Shown piece by piece: positions 35,078 to 47,023 of a DNA stretch of 60,000 nucleotides. Below the pieces are notes generated by a model, which was not told where the DNA came from, did no database searches, and worked only from the letters and a program-made list of their open reading frames with translations. Source of the stretch: Symsagittifera roscoffensis (taxonomy: Eukaryota > Xenacoelomorpha > Acoela > Convolutidae). Position numbers and translations under genes: made by a program. Where the stretch lies: contig NC_087071.1 of the NCBI RefSeq assembly GCF_963678635.1, forward strand, positions 32,788,141 to 32,848,140, given 5' to 3'. Position 1 is the first letter of the stretch. Each line of letters starts with the position of its first letter.

Positions 35078-36335
35078 CACAAAAGGGTAAAAAGGCTGAT
35101 AGTATCAGGGAAAAACCCTGAATGTTCCAACTGCCCAATAATTGGTTTCGAATAGTTCTTGGTAAATGAAATATCAAAAAATATGATTTTTAGACTCACA
35201 ATATCAAGTTTCAATTAATAAAGTTTGGGTTGTGTATGAAATTAGAAAGAACAATGCATTGAAAAAACCAGAACGATTTTGGGGTGCTTTTTTAGTCAGA
35301 CTGGTTTCACGGCTATGGTAACATCGGGTACGTATAAGGGTGAACATAAATCTTCTGTGAACATGGAGCTCCACGGATCGATTCCCCGTAAGGAAAATTT
35401 GAGCTTATATATCACTCACGTTCTTCGAACAAAAAGAAAAATTTATCACTCGCTATCCAGATAAAAAATTTGTTGCTGGATTCCAGAACAACAAAAAATT
35501 TATCTGTTTTTTTATTAGGCATCGATTGTTTCTGAATTCCAGCCGCAATATTTTCTAAAGTATAAAAAGTATATAATGTGTCAGTGGAGTTCGGATTGTG
35601 TGCTCCAAAAACCGAGCTTGAATCTGTAGTGCTATACAATCACTAAATTGTTCGCTGGTTTGAGCGGAAGAAAACTCTAAACGCCTCAAAAGAATTTCAA
35701 AGGGTGATTAGAAAGTAAGCTTGCTGAATCGAATGGTATTACAGTAACTTAATCTGTAACTTTTCTATATGAAAAAAAACTACAAAAGAACACCAGAATT
35801 TTCTCGCACAAAATAAATCCATTTTCAAGGAGTAATTTCATAAACACCACTTTCTTTTTTAAATGAGTTCAGATATGATTAGATTTTGATAACTGTCTTT
35901 CATTTAGATTTAAATAGAACTAGCATTTGAAAGCTCAGCTCATTTTTATCTCAAAAATGTCACTTTGGGAGCGTCCCCCGGGAGTTTATTGGTTAACGTG
36001 AATCTATAGAGTAAAAGCAAGTCGTCGAGTCTTCATACAATGTTCTTGACGAAAAAAAGCATGAAAATTGGACACTAGTATAAAATTGTACGACTAGCGT
36101 TTTTGTCATTCCTGGTTATATAAACCTAAATAGACTTCCATATAAACCTAAAAATTTGGCTGCTTGATAAAGAACTGTGAGAATAAAAGTTGGGACCAAT
36201 TTTGACAAATTTTACGCTTCTTAAATGACAATTTTTGCGGAATTTAGAAAATCAAAATCTTAAAAAAATATTTTCTCACATCAAGCTTAAAAGTCATCAA
36301 AAGTCGTAAAAAAAATTATGACTTTGTAGTAGTGA

Positions 36336-36592
36336 GAACATGGTTGAAAGATGCCCGAGGGGAAAAAAAGCCCGGCCTGAGGGCACAAAGTGCTCGAGTG
36401 CGGCTCTTTTGCCCGAGGCCATCTTCAACTATGTTCTAACTGTTGAAGAGTATGTTTTTGCTCTTTTTGAGGAAAAGATGCCGCTAAATTGCGAAAGAGC
36501 CCGGAAAATTGCGCGAAACTATGCAAATGATTTCTTTTTTCATTCATGCGTTCTAATATTTCATTTTTCATTCATGCAAAAACATACTCTTC
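36336..36592. repeat. Compound foldback with GC-rich hairpin, right copy
   Basis: Mirror of 32,471-32,727. The 101-bp hairpin is at 36,336-36,436 and the 17-bp inverted pair surrounds the following 114 bases. The sequence appears unchanged from the left copy. Confidence 0.75.
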
Positions 36593-37949
36593 TAAGCTTG
36601 AGGTCAAAATATCAAGCTCATAATTTCGATATCTGATTCTGGTTGCCAATGATAAGCTTTTAAGCATGCATGTTCTTTACTTTGCTTTCACAATATTTTG
36701 AAATGAAATTTGAACTTACAGGATTTGGATTGTGAAGATAAACATAACTAGGCACCCAGTTTTCGCACCCATGAAATGAGTACTCATTGGACGTCGAACT
36801 TGAGTCGAAAAAAGTTTTACTTCGTGGAATTTTTGCCATCTGGATGCTCATTGATAAATTTATATTTTTTTATTTTTGATGTTTTTTAGTATGTATGTTG
36901 AACAGATAATGTTTAATCCTCTTTGGCTTTTTGGGTGCGATTTCTCAAAGGTTGGATTTCTTTAGATATAGTATGGGCTAAATTCCTTCAAAGAAGGCTT
37001 TCTTCTATTTATAACCTGCGGCGAAATATTTTTGTTCTAGTTATCATAACAAATTCTTTCTGCCGGGTTCAAAATCTGATAGATTATCACCCGCGGTGTT
37101 CAATAGGCAAGCGAAAAACAAAAAAAGGCAAGGAAAAATTGCAACGATAGCGTTCAAAAATAATTGACCTTCTTTTGGCCACAATGTGATCAAAAATGTC
37201 AAAACTCATTTCACGACTTGATATAATGGTCAAAGGTCAGTTCAGCTGCTTTCATCTGATGAATAATTTTGACACGTTGTTAGATCATTACTTGGTATCT
37301 CCAAGGATAATCACAAAAAAGCTACTGTAAAACAAGGCGAAGAATTGTGAAACTATTGTGATTACCTCATTAAAAAGAAATTCTAAAGAAAACCTTTTAT
37401 AAAATGAACCTTTTTTAATAAAAACCTTTTACAAACATTATTCGGAATTCAGTTATTAAAATAGTTTGGTTTAAAAAACGTATCCAGTATCGTGGTTTTA
37501 AAAACAAATCATTTAAAATTTCATTTTTACTCATAAACTCAAAAAAGCATATTCCTCAAAGAACATCATTTTTATTAACAGCATCCATAAATAAGTTCAT
37601 TACCTAATTGTAAGTGTAATTTTTAGTAAAATTTTAAAACAGAATAGTTTGAACATTATTATTACATGTGAATTTGAATTTTCATTGTTTCAGCTTTTTG
37701 GACTATTTACTAGATATTTGCTATCATTTTGCAATAATTTTTATCAGAATATTGTATTCGTTTTTTTTTTAATTGATTCCTTTTTTTCCGGCACAAATAG
37801 CAATATGAAAGTTCTCAGCCGATAAATTTTGGTAAAAAACTGAGGAAAAAAATATATATCAATTATGTTCAACTATCAATTATGTGAAGCAGCGATTTAC
37901 AAACCAACATTTTAACGACAGCGAAACAGTTATTTTGAAAGATTTATTA

Positions 37950-38280
37950 ACGCTTCCTCCCTCCCTCAGGGATTCGACCCCCTGCCGACCCAAAGGGTCT
38001 CTCCTTTGTACTATTTTCCGATATCCATTTTTGGAGATGGACCCTTAAAATTGTCTAAAGGCGCCTTCGGCGGCGCCAATCTATACTCATTTTGAAGAGG
38101 GAGCGCGCACCAAAAAACGCAACTTTTTGGTCAACATTTTCTAAGAAGTGCCTAAAAACGCTTTTTTTGGCCTATTTTTTCAAAATTTTCTCCGCCCTAT
38201 TTTTAGCCTATTTTTTCAAAATTTTCCATCGACCCCCCCCCCCCCCCCTCGAGAAAATCCTAGATCCGACCCTGAAGTCT
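37950..38280 (-). repeat. Short interspersed repeat, family S
   Basis: Mirror of the 30,785 copy, here with a run of 16 C at 38,233-38,248 instead of 17. Confidence 0.7.
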
Positions 38281-41200
38281 GCTTTTGAAACTTTTTACTT
38301 TGGTTTTGAAAATAAACGTTTAATCCCTTTTTTGTCTAGTTTTTATTTCATTTAGTATGAAAACATATGAGTCAAACATCGTGGAAGAGGGAGTGGGGTA
38401 AATCATGATTCTTTCAAACTTTTCAAATTTTTTTTCCGTTTTTCAAAATTTGTCTAATAAAAAACTTCAAAGTAAATAACAAGCAGGACCTGAAACTCCG
38501 AGCTTTTTCAGTTTGTTAAAAAGTATAACTTTAAGCTAACCTTAAGATTTCGAAAGTTTGAGAGGAGAAATGTTTTCTTTTTCAGGACTGGGCACTATCT
38601 CAGGTAAACAAACGATAATTGTGTCAACTGATAACTTAAGTAGATATTTCTTTTGTTATGGCAAGTTGGAAAGTTTTTCATAAGATTTCAGAAAAATTAA
38701 AAATTTGTTGATGGTCTTTTTTTCACAGTTTCGCACCTTTTTACGTATTTGTGGCACAACGCGTCTTGAAAATTTCCAGAAATGACTGCAGCGTCATGTT
38801 CCATTGAAATTTAACTATTGAAAAAGTTATTTGTTAATTAAACATTTAGCATATTTATAGTGCCTGCTACTTTATCAAAGCAAGTTGGCCGCTGTTTTTT
38901 TTGCCTCTGCTCATTTTACTTTTTCGTCAAATTATAAAAAAAAAATTTTATTCTAGTTTTTTTTCTATCTACAGGTTGCCCAAGTCAGTTCACTGCTTTG
39001 CAGTTAACAGAAATAGCCATTTTTTCTAAATTAATTTTAAAAAATAAAGAGTGCATCTTTCAAAAAATGAACTTTCAATAGGTTTCAGTAGTTGTGAAAC
39101 GTCATACGTACTTTTTCCTTTGTTCCTCCGAGCTTGAAATTAGAAATTGGATTACGGAAATGATGTGAACTTGTTTCTAACATGCAGCATTTTACATGCA
39201 GCGTCAAACAATTTTAAGCAAAGCCCTGAATGTTCCGACAGCCCCTTAATTTATATCGAATAGTTTTTTGAAGAAAAAAACTGAAAACCTACAAATTTTG
39301 GACAATATCAAAGAGTGAAATTTCGATTTATAATTCGCCTTACGCTCTCAGCATCATGAATCAATTCTTCAAAGCGCTCATAATTTAGTCCAGTACATAT
39401 GGCAATTTTCAAACCCCCAGAACTTTACAAAAAAATAAACAGAAGTAAAATATGTTTTTATATTTGAACTCAGAAAGTCGATATCTTCAATGTCAAAATC
39501 TTCAAACTGCGAGCCCACCGGCGACCTTAAATCTACATTTAGGTTTGCTGCTTCTTAATCATGCTGTTGGAGAAATCAACAGTGAGATTCCTGCTAAAAT
39601 ACATTTTATAGTTAAAGTTTTCGCCTAATCGTTTTCCCTTATATATTTTTGCCTTAGTATACGACCCCATAGAAGATGTTCTCTTGTTTCTTTGGAGTTC
39701 AAAAGTGATTTATTTTCATTAAAAAGATTACCCTAAAAATAGTTGATGTTTATTTTTTTTACAACGATGACTTTTTAAATTTATTGTAACATTTATACAC
39801 TTTTATAAAATGGCGCAACCAGGGCATGACTTTAGGAAAAAAAAATTGGAAACAATGTCAATGTTATGAATTGATATCAACATGAAAAAAAATTGACGAA
39901 AATCAGCTTTTTCGGTTTTAATTGAAAAGAATTCAAAAATTAATGAATAATTAATTACAAAACAAACAACAGAATTTTAGCAATTATACACGCAATATTG
40001 TACAGAGCAACGTCCTGAAAAAAATACGTTGCTGAAAAGTGTAAGCTTAGGGAGAGTTCAATAAACATAATTCGGGTTCCGGTCATCACAACAAAATGAA
40101 TGATATTGTAAGTTTTTTCTAAAAAATTTAAATTGAAACAGCTAAGTGTATGCGAAACGTCACAAAATGTCAATAAAAACTAAAAACTTAAAATTAATTG
40201 CCTTGGTCCACTAAAACAAAGGATTTTAATAGTTATTGGCAACTAAAAAACATTTGCTCATTTGCGTCAGTGTGAAATAAAAATTGAAGGGAAGAAAACG
40301 AAATAATGAAACAAAAGTTGGTAAATTGGTTTAATTGGAATTGAACGAAGATGCAATATAGTTTTTTGACAAAGCTTATATGTATAGTTTCTCCCACAAA
40401 ACTCAATTATGATGCCAACAGATGGTTGAATTATGTTGACATCAATTTTAAATTGATTAACAATGAACAAATTTAAATGTTACTTTTTTTCTGTGAAATA
40501 ATAAACAGCCGACATGCAAAAGCTTCTAAGGGTATTTAATTTTTGGAGTTATCAATAAAGAATCAAAAAGTCAACGTGAGCACCAGAAATTTAAAAAAAT
40601 GCGTCAATCATTGAAACGGTTAAAAAGTTATTTTAATGGTTTAAAAATTAAGAAAATGGTACAAGTCACTGTATTTGACATTCTTCTTTTTTCAATCAGA
40701 TAGTGTATATCGGCTGTTCTTTTTTCAATACATTGTGTATACTTAATAGAAGAATAAGTAAGCTTTCCCAGCTCTCTGCAAGTTAATTTGCAGAATTTAA
40801 TAAAGTTTGAAAGCGAAATATGGTAAGTTAATTAATTTTGACAGTTATAGACAGATTTTTTTTCCAGCATCAGAGGCGAAGGATTTCTTAAAATGATTTG
40901 GTTTTTCTAAACAAGCTGAAAAAATGAAGCCGTTTGTTAAAATGTTCCGTTTTTTCTATAATTCCCCGTCAGAAGCGGTTAGAATAAAAAGATGGTAGCT
41001 AAGGTCACAAATGCATCTATAAAATAACGAGAGTATTTTATTTTTAATAACCAGAATTGGTTTAAGATGTTGATTGTTCTTGACATGGTTGGTCAGGTTG
41101 TAAACAATGAGCTCCAAAATACATCTCAGAACGCTACCAAATATACACTACTGCTTTTATTTTTTTTAAAAAAAACCGTTTTTATAAGAGATTAGATTTT

Positions 41201-42499
41201 TTATGGGTGGCGACAATTTAAATAGAGTGATTTCTTTTCTCCCGGCTGTGTGGCAACTAAATCAAACACATGTTGCTTATAAAAATTATCAATCTTGTCT
41301 AACAAGAGTTTTTTTATTCAGCTGAAAAGGAATAAAATTTTCAGTCTTTTGCTTTTATCGAAAAGCCTAAAGCCTTGAATGGAAAACGAAACAGATGGAA
41401 TAAACAAAAGTACCCCGAAGCTCTGCTAGTAGCACAGAAAGTTGCAAACTTAGAAGGAGTTAATTTTGCAAAAGTATTTTTTTTTCACTTTCCATTTTGT
41501 CTGTTTTTTTTTGTCGTTTGGTTGGTGAAGAATCGGCCGTGTTGTAACCCATTTGACAATTATTTGTGATTTTGGTGTCTGAGAGCGCAATCGAATAAAA
41601 GCCGGTCGAAAAAAAACATAAGTTGCTTAATTTATCAGTAGAACAGATGTCCCGACCACACTAATTTAAAAAACAAACAAAGATAGCCAGTTACTGTGAC
41701 CAGAATGTTTCGACCCAGAATGTTTCGATTAAAAAGTTGAAGACCAGTTGAACTGTCATCGGTTAGAGAAAATGTACAAAAAAACTTCAAAGATTCTCAA
41801 AAAACTTTTAATTAAACTTTATTGTGTTCGTCAAAAGAATATAAATTTTCACCAAATACTTATCAAAGTGTTATAGCGCACCAATATTTTTGAACTTTCT
41901 CAAAAAAACTGCTTCTCGAAATTGTAAATGAAACTTATATTAAAAAGGCAGCTGAAATCATCAATTTTGTTTTGCCGTTATATTTGCGTAAATAATTGCA
42001 AATATAGGAAAAAAACTAACCCGAAACGAAATTTACCAAAAGAACTACCCCAAAAAAGTCTTTAATTTTTCCAACATAAATCCCATTATTTCTCTCATTT
42101 CAAAGTTCATCATTCAAACTAAAAAAACTTCGAAATCTGATAATAAACAATTTTTTTTGAATGACATGCAAAAATTGCAGATGGTTATTGACTACAAAAG
42201 CTTAGCAACACAGGCTTCACAAATAAAAAGTTTTAGATGCTTCATTTTCCAATTCACCGTTGTTAAAAGTATGTACGTAAATCACAGTCTCTTTCAGAGG
42301 TCAATAAAAACCAAAAATTGCATCGAGTGATAGTCCGGCAGGTTATCTTCTACACTGGGGTGTTATTGCAGCATATCTCGATATAGAAATAATGAATGAA
42401 GCCAAAAAGAACTACATCTTGTCAGATACCCGCAAGGTTAAAAAACTAAAACACTTATAGTTTCATTTTAGTACACTTCTGTTGGATCACACATTTTTT

Positions 42500-43391
42500 G
42501 ACCTAGCTACCTTGGAGTTTGGCAGTCGATGATCTTGTCTAGGATTTAGAAGATTATACACTACTGGGTGTTTGGCTTCTCGCTTAAGTTCTCGAGGTTC
42601 ACCCAGCCAGCGACAGAACAGTCAGATCGGTGACACTCCAGACTTCTCATGGTAAAAAGGTACGACTAGTACAAAAACTGTCCAGATTCTTCCCCAAAGA
42701 ATGATTTTCATTGGCTTCATTTACCTTTCTGTACTCTCAACAAGTCCTTATATTCTTTTACCAATTTTTGCAAAGACTTTACTAGTGATTCGTCTTCCTT
42801 GATTGCTAGGTCAAATTTTATCGATCAGCAGCTTTTCCAACCATGTTTACCACGTTTTTTTTTCATTACCACGACCAAATTAACTTTTGATTAATTGCTA
42901 CACTCGCAAATGGGCCCGGACTATGAAACAGCCATGATTAATGTTACCTTGAATTTAAGTTTACTTTTAAAATGGAAGACCTTTACATTCGAGAACTAGA
43001 TTTAACAGTTTATATGTTGATGGAAATTTACGCGGTTTGCCCACATTTTGACAATGTGACTTCCATCAAAACACAACGCAAAACTGAGCACTGGAGCATG
43101 AAGGTCAACGATACTTTTATTTACAACTTTAGGGTAAAAGATTGTTAAGAAAATAACCTCATCAGAATTAAGAATTTACTTAAATGTCAAGTTTGAAAAG
43201 AGGTTTTAGACCTTGAGATTTAATTCTATTTCTTTTCCTTCGTTTTCGGTGAGCTCTACATTGACCAGAAAACACAAAAAAGGAGACCAAAAGTGTTTGA
43301 AAAATAATAAATTCAAGTACAAAGAAAGAAGGGTTGAAGACGAAATAAAATTCGCTTTGTAAATTTTTGAAACTAAGTTAACCATGCAAAT
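42500..43391 (+). pseudogene. BEL/Pao 3' fragment, right inner copy
   Basis: The plus strand shows integrase C-terminal patches (LAVDDLV-like near 42,520; TPHGK-like missing) and the conserved downstream segment through CTTTGTAAATTTTTGAAACT to ACCATGCAAAT. It is the mirror of 25,625-26,470 but extends 47 bases further, to about 43,391, matching the tail at 48,010-48,055. Sequence beyond differs from the other copies. Confidence 0.7.
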
Positions 43392-44423
43392 ATTCAAAGA
43401 AGTTTTAGTTTGGCTCCTAAGGAATCGACCTGGAAGAAGGAGTCATCTCGACTGACGGTTCTTTTTGTTCAAATTAGTTGAACAATTATTTTGCTTAAAA
43501 AATTTCACATTGTTTTTCTGCCCTCCACTCCAGTGCATGAAAGCTTTCAAAAATTTTGATTTCTTTCCACATTTAAATTTATGAAAGTTTACCGAAATCT
43601 TTTTTTGAAAATCTTTTCAAAAAAATTTCATCTCCAAAATTATGTTTTTCGGTTAAATCCTGTGATATAGAAACAGCAGTACCTTTTAAGCTTACCTTCA
43701 GAATGATTACAGCAAAACATTTACATTTAAAGGTCAGAAAGTACTTATTGAAAATTGCAATCAACATTGTAATTTTTTCTGCAACTATTTTCCTTGTCCC
43801 TTTCCTTTTCCATTCCATTAGTTTTTATTTTCTTGTTCTTTTTCCGGCTTTCTTCTTTTTACGGTAAGAACTCTCGGTGTTTGTGTTGGGGGGCTGTTGT
43901 TTCTTACGTTAGGACAAGAGTTTGTGTTGGAGCTCAGTCTGTTTTCCCTAGACTCCCGGCGACGTGTTTTTAGGGCTTTGTTCTTGCGTTTTCAAGAACG
44001 CCTTTAATTTAAACTGACCCAAGTGTTTGGGTTGGTTCCGCTTTCGTTGTAGCTACCCGTGGGTGAGCAAGGGCCAATTTTTGAAAACCTTTCTAGCTCT
44101 CTAATTGAAACAGCTCTTGTAAATTTGGTAACCTCTGGCCCTAATTTGCTGGCCCTAAACTACAAACGTATGTTCATCAATTTCTCGCGATAGCTACGGC
44201 TTTTTGTATTTCAAACTTCAGATTGACTTAAAAAAATACCCTTTGTGTTGAAAATGTGTTTGTTTTAAATTTCACCCAAATTTCAGCTTTACGCTGTACT
44301 TTTAACTTCAACTTAATATAAGAACGTGTCTGTTTTAAATCATGCTTCATTTTAGCGTTCGCCAAGGTTTTACGAAACTTCAACTTGAAAGCGCCTTTCA
44401 AGGTATAAGAGGGATAGTAAGGC
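43392..44423. other. Region upstream of BEL/Pao pol, no recognised gene
   Basis: 43,860-44,170 is richer in G and C than its surroundings (GGGTTGGTTCCGCTTTCG, CTACCCGTGGGTGAGC). Its place just before pol makes an LTR or leader possible, but no terminal repeat partner was found. No gag or protease signature is seen. The minus frame 43,579-43,818 has no signature. Confidence 0.4.
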
Positions 44424-46829
44424 TTGACACTGCTACTAAACTATGGTATCTATCTACCTCATCATCCGGTGACAAATGAAAACAAACCGGGCAAAGTTCG
44501 CCGCGTATCTAATGCGTCTAGTGTTTTTCTTGGCCAGTCCTTGAATTCAAACTTTGTCACCGGGCCTGATCTTTTGATCAACCTTACTGGTATAATACTC
44601 CGTTTCAGGGAAAACATCGTCATTGCGCAATTGACACTGATAAATACCTCATGTCAGAAAAAAATATTGAAAGAAATATTGAAAAATATGGACGATTTGT
44701 ATATATCGGCATCTAAGCCAGATGAAGCTTATCTGATAAAGTCTGATATTCAAAGTGGAACTGAAACATTCATTTAGTGCAAAAATTGACTGCTTTGGCG
44801 CTACTCATGAACCCGGAGAACTGCAAAGCGCAGCAGCAACGTGCTCTTGGACTTCGAACGGATCCAATTACAAACACTTACATACTTGATAAGAAATTTT
44901 TTCAAAGTGTCAGCCCGAAAAAGAAACCAACCAACGGATTCTTTTGAAAATTGTGCTTTCAATCTTTGACCCTCTTGTTTTTGTAGCATCTCCAAACATT
45001 CGATTGAGAAAAATACTTCAGTCAGTTTGTAGCCAAGGCCGCAAATGGGACAAAATAATCGAACCCTCGCCAATTGCAGATTTCATTGAATGGAAAAACT
45101 AAATGCAAACTTTTGAAACACTTCACGTGCCTCGAAACTTAATCACAGGAATAGTAAAAATATCTATAAATCTAGGAAAACCTACAAAGATAACACCTTG
45201 TCGGTCAAATTTTTGATGGGTAAAGCCAGAGTCGCACCAATAAAGCGAATGCGGATAACTAACTTGAAGCTGCAAGCAGCTGTCTACGGCGCGCAAATGG
45301 CTCAGTTCATCATTGAAGAGTCAGATCACAACAATTGCAATCATAAATTTTGGTCAGACAGCACTACTGTTCTGTACTGATTTGAGAACGCCTCAAAATC
45401 GACACAAAATCTTCGTTGCAAACCGATTAACTAAATTTTTTGATATCTTCAACCCTCGAGATTGGAAATACGTTCCAACAAAAAAGAATCCGGCCGATGA
45501 CAGCGCTCGTGGTTATACCGTTGATCAAATGACAATTCGTTTGCGCTGGTTGCAGGAACCACAATTTCTTTAAAAGGAACAATCTCATTAGCCACAACAA
45601 GACCTGTTTCAACTAAATCAAACCACTGTTCATATGATGCCGGCTAGTAGTTCTACTGTGCAAGTAAGTCACACGCTCAAACCGTTCGATTATAACAAGT
45701 GGAACAGGCTCATTTGCTCAGTTGCTTACTGCTTCTTGGCCGTCGACAATTTTAAGAACCGAAGTTCTGATCTAAAACTGTCCAATCAAGCAAATGACCT
45801 TGAAATTGTTACTTACTTGAAAATGTTCTGACAAAAATCTGACTCCTCGGTAGAATACGCCGATTTAAAGAAGAATAGTCATGTTCCTTCGAACTTTTTG
45901 TAGACTTCGAACATCAAGTAGACTTCGAACTTTGTGCCCTTACATTGACCATTACGACTGTGTTTGCGCTCGAGGTCGTTTGTCCAAAGCACCAATCTTG
46001 GTTAGCTCTAGATAGCCCATCTTTCCGAATGGATCAAACCACATCGTCAAATTGCTCGTAAAAAACGCCCATATAGTGAGCAGTCTTTGTGTAAATGAAC
46101 AAACGCGTAGTATTCTCATGAAAAACTACTGGTTTCTTCGTTGCCGTCTAACTAAAAGACAGAGCATATGAAACTGCCTATCTTGTTGTACAATGTTGCA
46201 GGAAGTTTCAGCACCCCAAATGGCAGAAATATCGACTACGGACCGCAAATAATTTTCTGTTTTACCTTACTGGACTGGACTTTATAGGACTTATTTCGAT
46301 TTACGATAACAACAATCAATAATCGAGATATACACTTCTCTTCACCTCTTTGGTTGTACGCGCGGTGCAGTTAGAAGTATCACCTGATTTAACTACTGAT
46401 AGCGCAATTCATTGCATAAGACGTTTCATTTGTTGGCGGGAAAACCGAAAAATTCATTTCGGACAACGAATCTTCTTTTGTCAGTGCAAACAAAGTTCTG
46501 AAGAGCTCAGTAATCGACTTAGCTCAAAGTTCTGAGATCAAAGACAAACTATCGCTTAAGGAATAGAATCGCTTTAGATATAGAATGTTTTTTCAACCCG
46601 CCAGCCGCGCTTAATTTTGGTGGCAGCTGGGAGCGACTAAAATTTTAAAAATGTCTCTCTATTTAAATATCGATTCGATAACACGCTGAACACTTTCGAA
46701 ATCGAAGCCAGCATGAACTTGCGTCATTTAACTAAATTTCCTGCGGAAATAACTGACCCGCTCAATCCGAATCTTTTCCTTGTCTGTAGGCCATGAACTG
46801 TAGGCTATGCAGACTATGCCAGGAGTACC

Positions 46830-46888
46830 ATGGCAGACTATGCCAGGAGTACTTCATGAATTGAAGTACTCCTGGCATAGTCTGCCAT
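46830..46888. repeat. Perfect 27-bp-stem hairpin at LINE 5' junction
   Basis: The stem is ATGGCAGACTATGCCAGGAG plus TACTTCA (46,830-46,856) and its perfect reverse complement (46,862-46,888), with loop TGAAT. It consists of the LINE's first bases (GTCTGCCAT) and the BEL/Pao target site in both orientations. Confidence 0.95.
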
Positions 46889-47023
46889 TGTGGATGCCTT
46901 CCGGTCACAAGACCTCGACGGCAGATGTGGGGAGCAATCCCTCCAATTTCCACAGCCCAAGTGTACCCAGCAGAGGAATGGTGTTTTTGCCATGGTGTCC
47001 AGAGTACGCCGCTGACCTGCGAC
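46880..47023 (+). mobile_element. 144-bp 5' fragment of the LINE, chimeric with BEL/Pao
   Basis: It matches the first 144 bases of the full LINE at 51,623 (GTCTGCCATTGTGGATGCC onward) up to CTGCGAC, then joins BEL/Pao integrase sequence starting CCTGCGGA that lies upstream of the insertion site. About 50 bases of integrase therefore occur on both sides. LINE insertions normally lose their 5' end, not the 3' part, so recombination or template switching after insertion is inferred. The 114-codon frame at 46,807-47,151 runs across the chimera. Confidence 0.85.

Larger units (their letters stand above)
35078..43344. repeat. Inner inverted repeat, right arm (8.3 kb)
   Basis: This is the reverse complement of 25,625-33,982. 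It starts with CACAAAAGGGTAAAAAGG, answering the left arm's last bases before the Ns, and ends in the BEL/Pao tail. Apart from the family S copy, the foldback and the BEL/Pao fragment, no gene is seen between 35,078 and 42,500. Confidence 0.95.
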
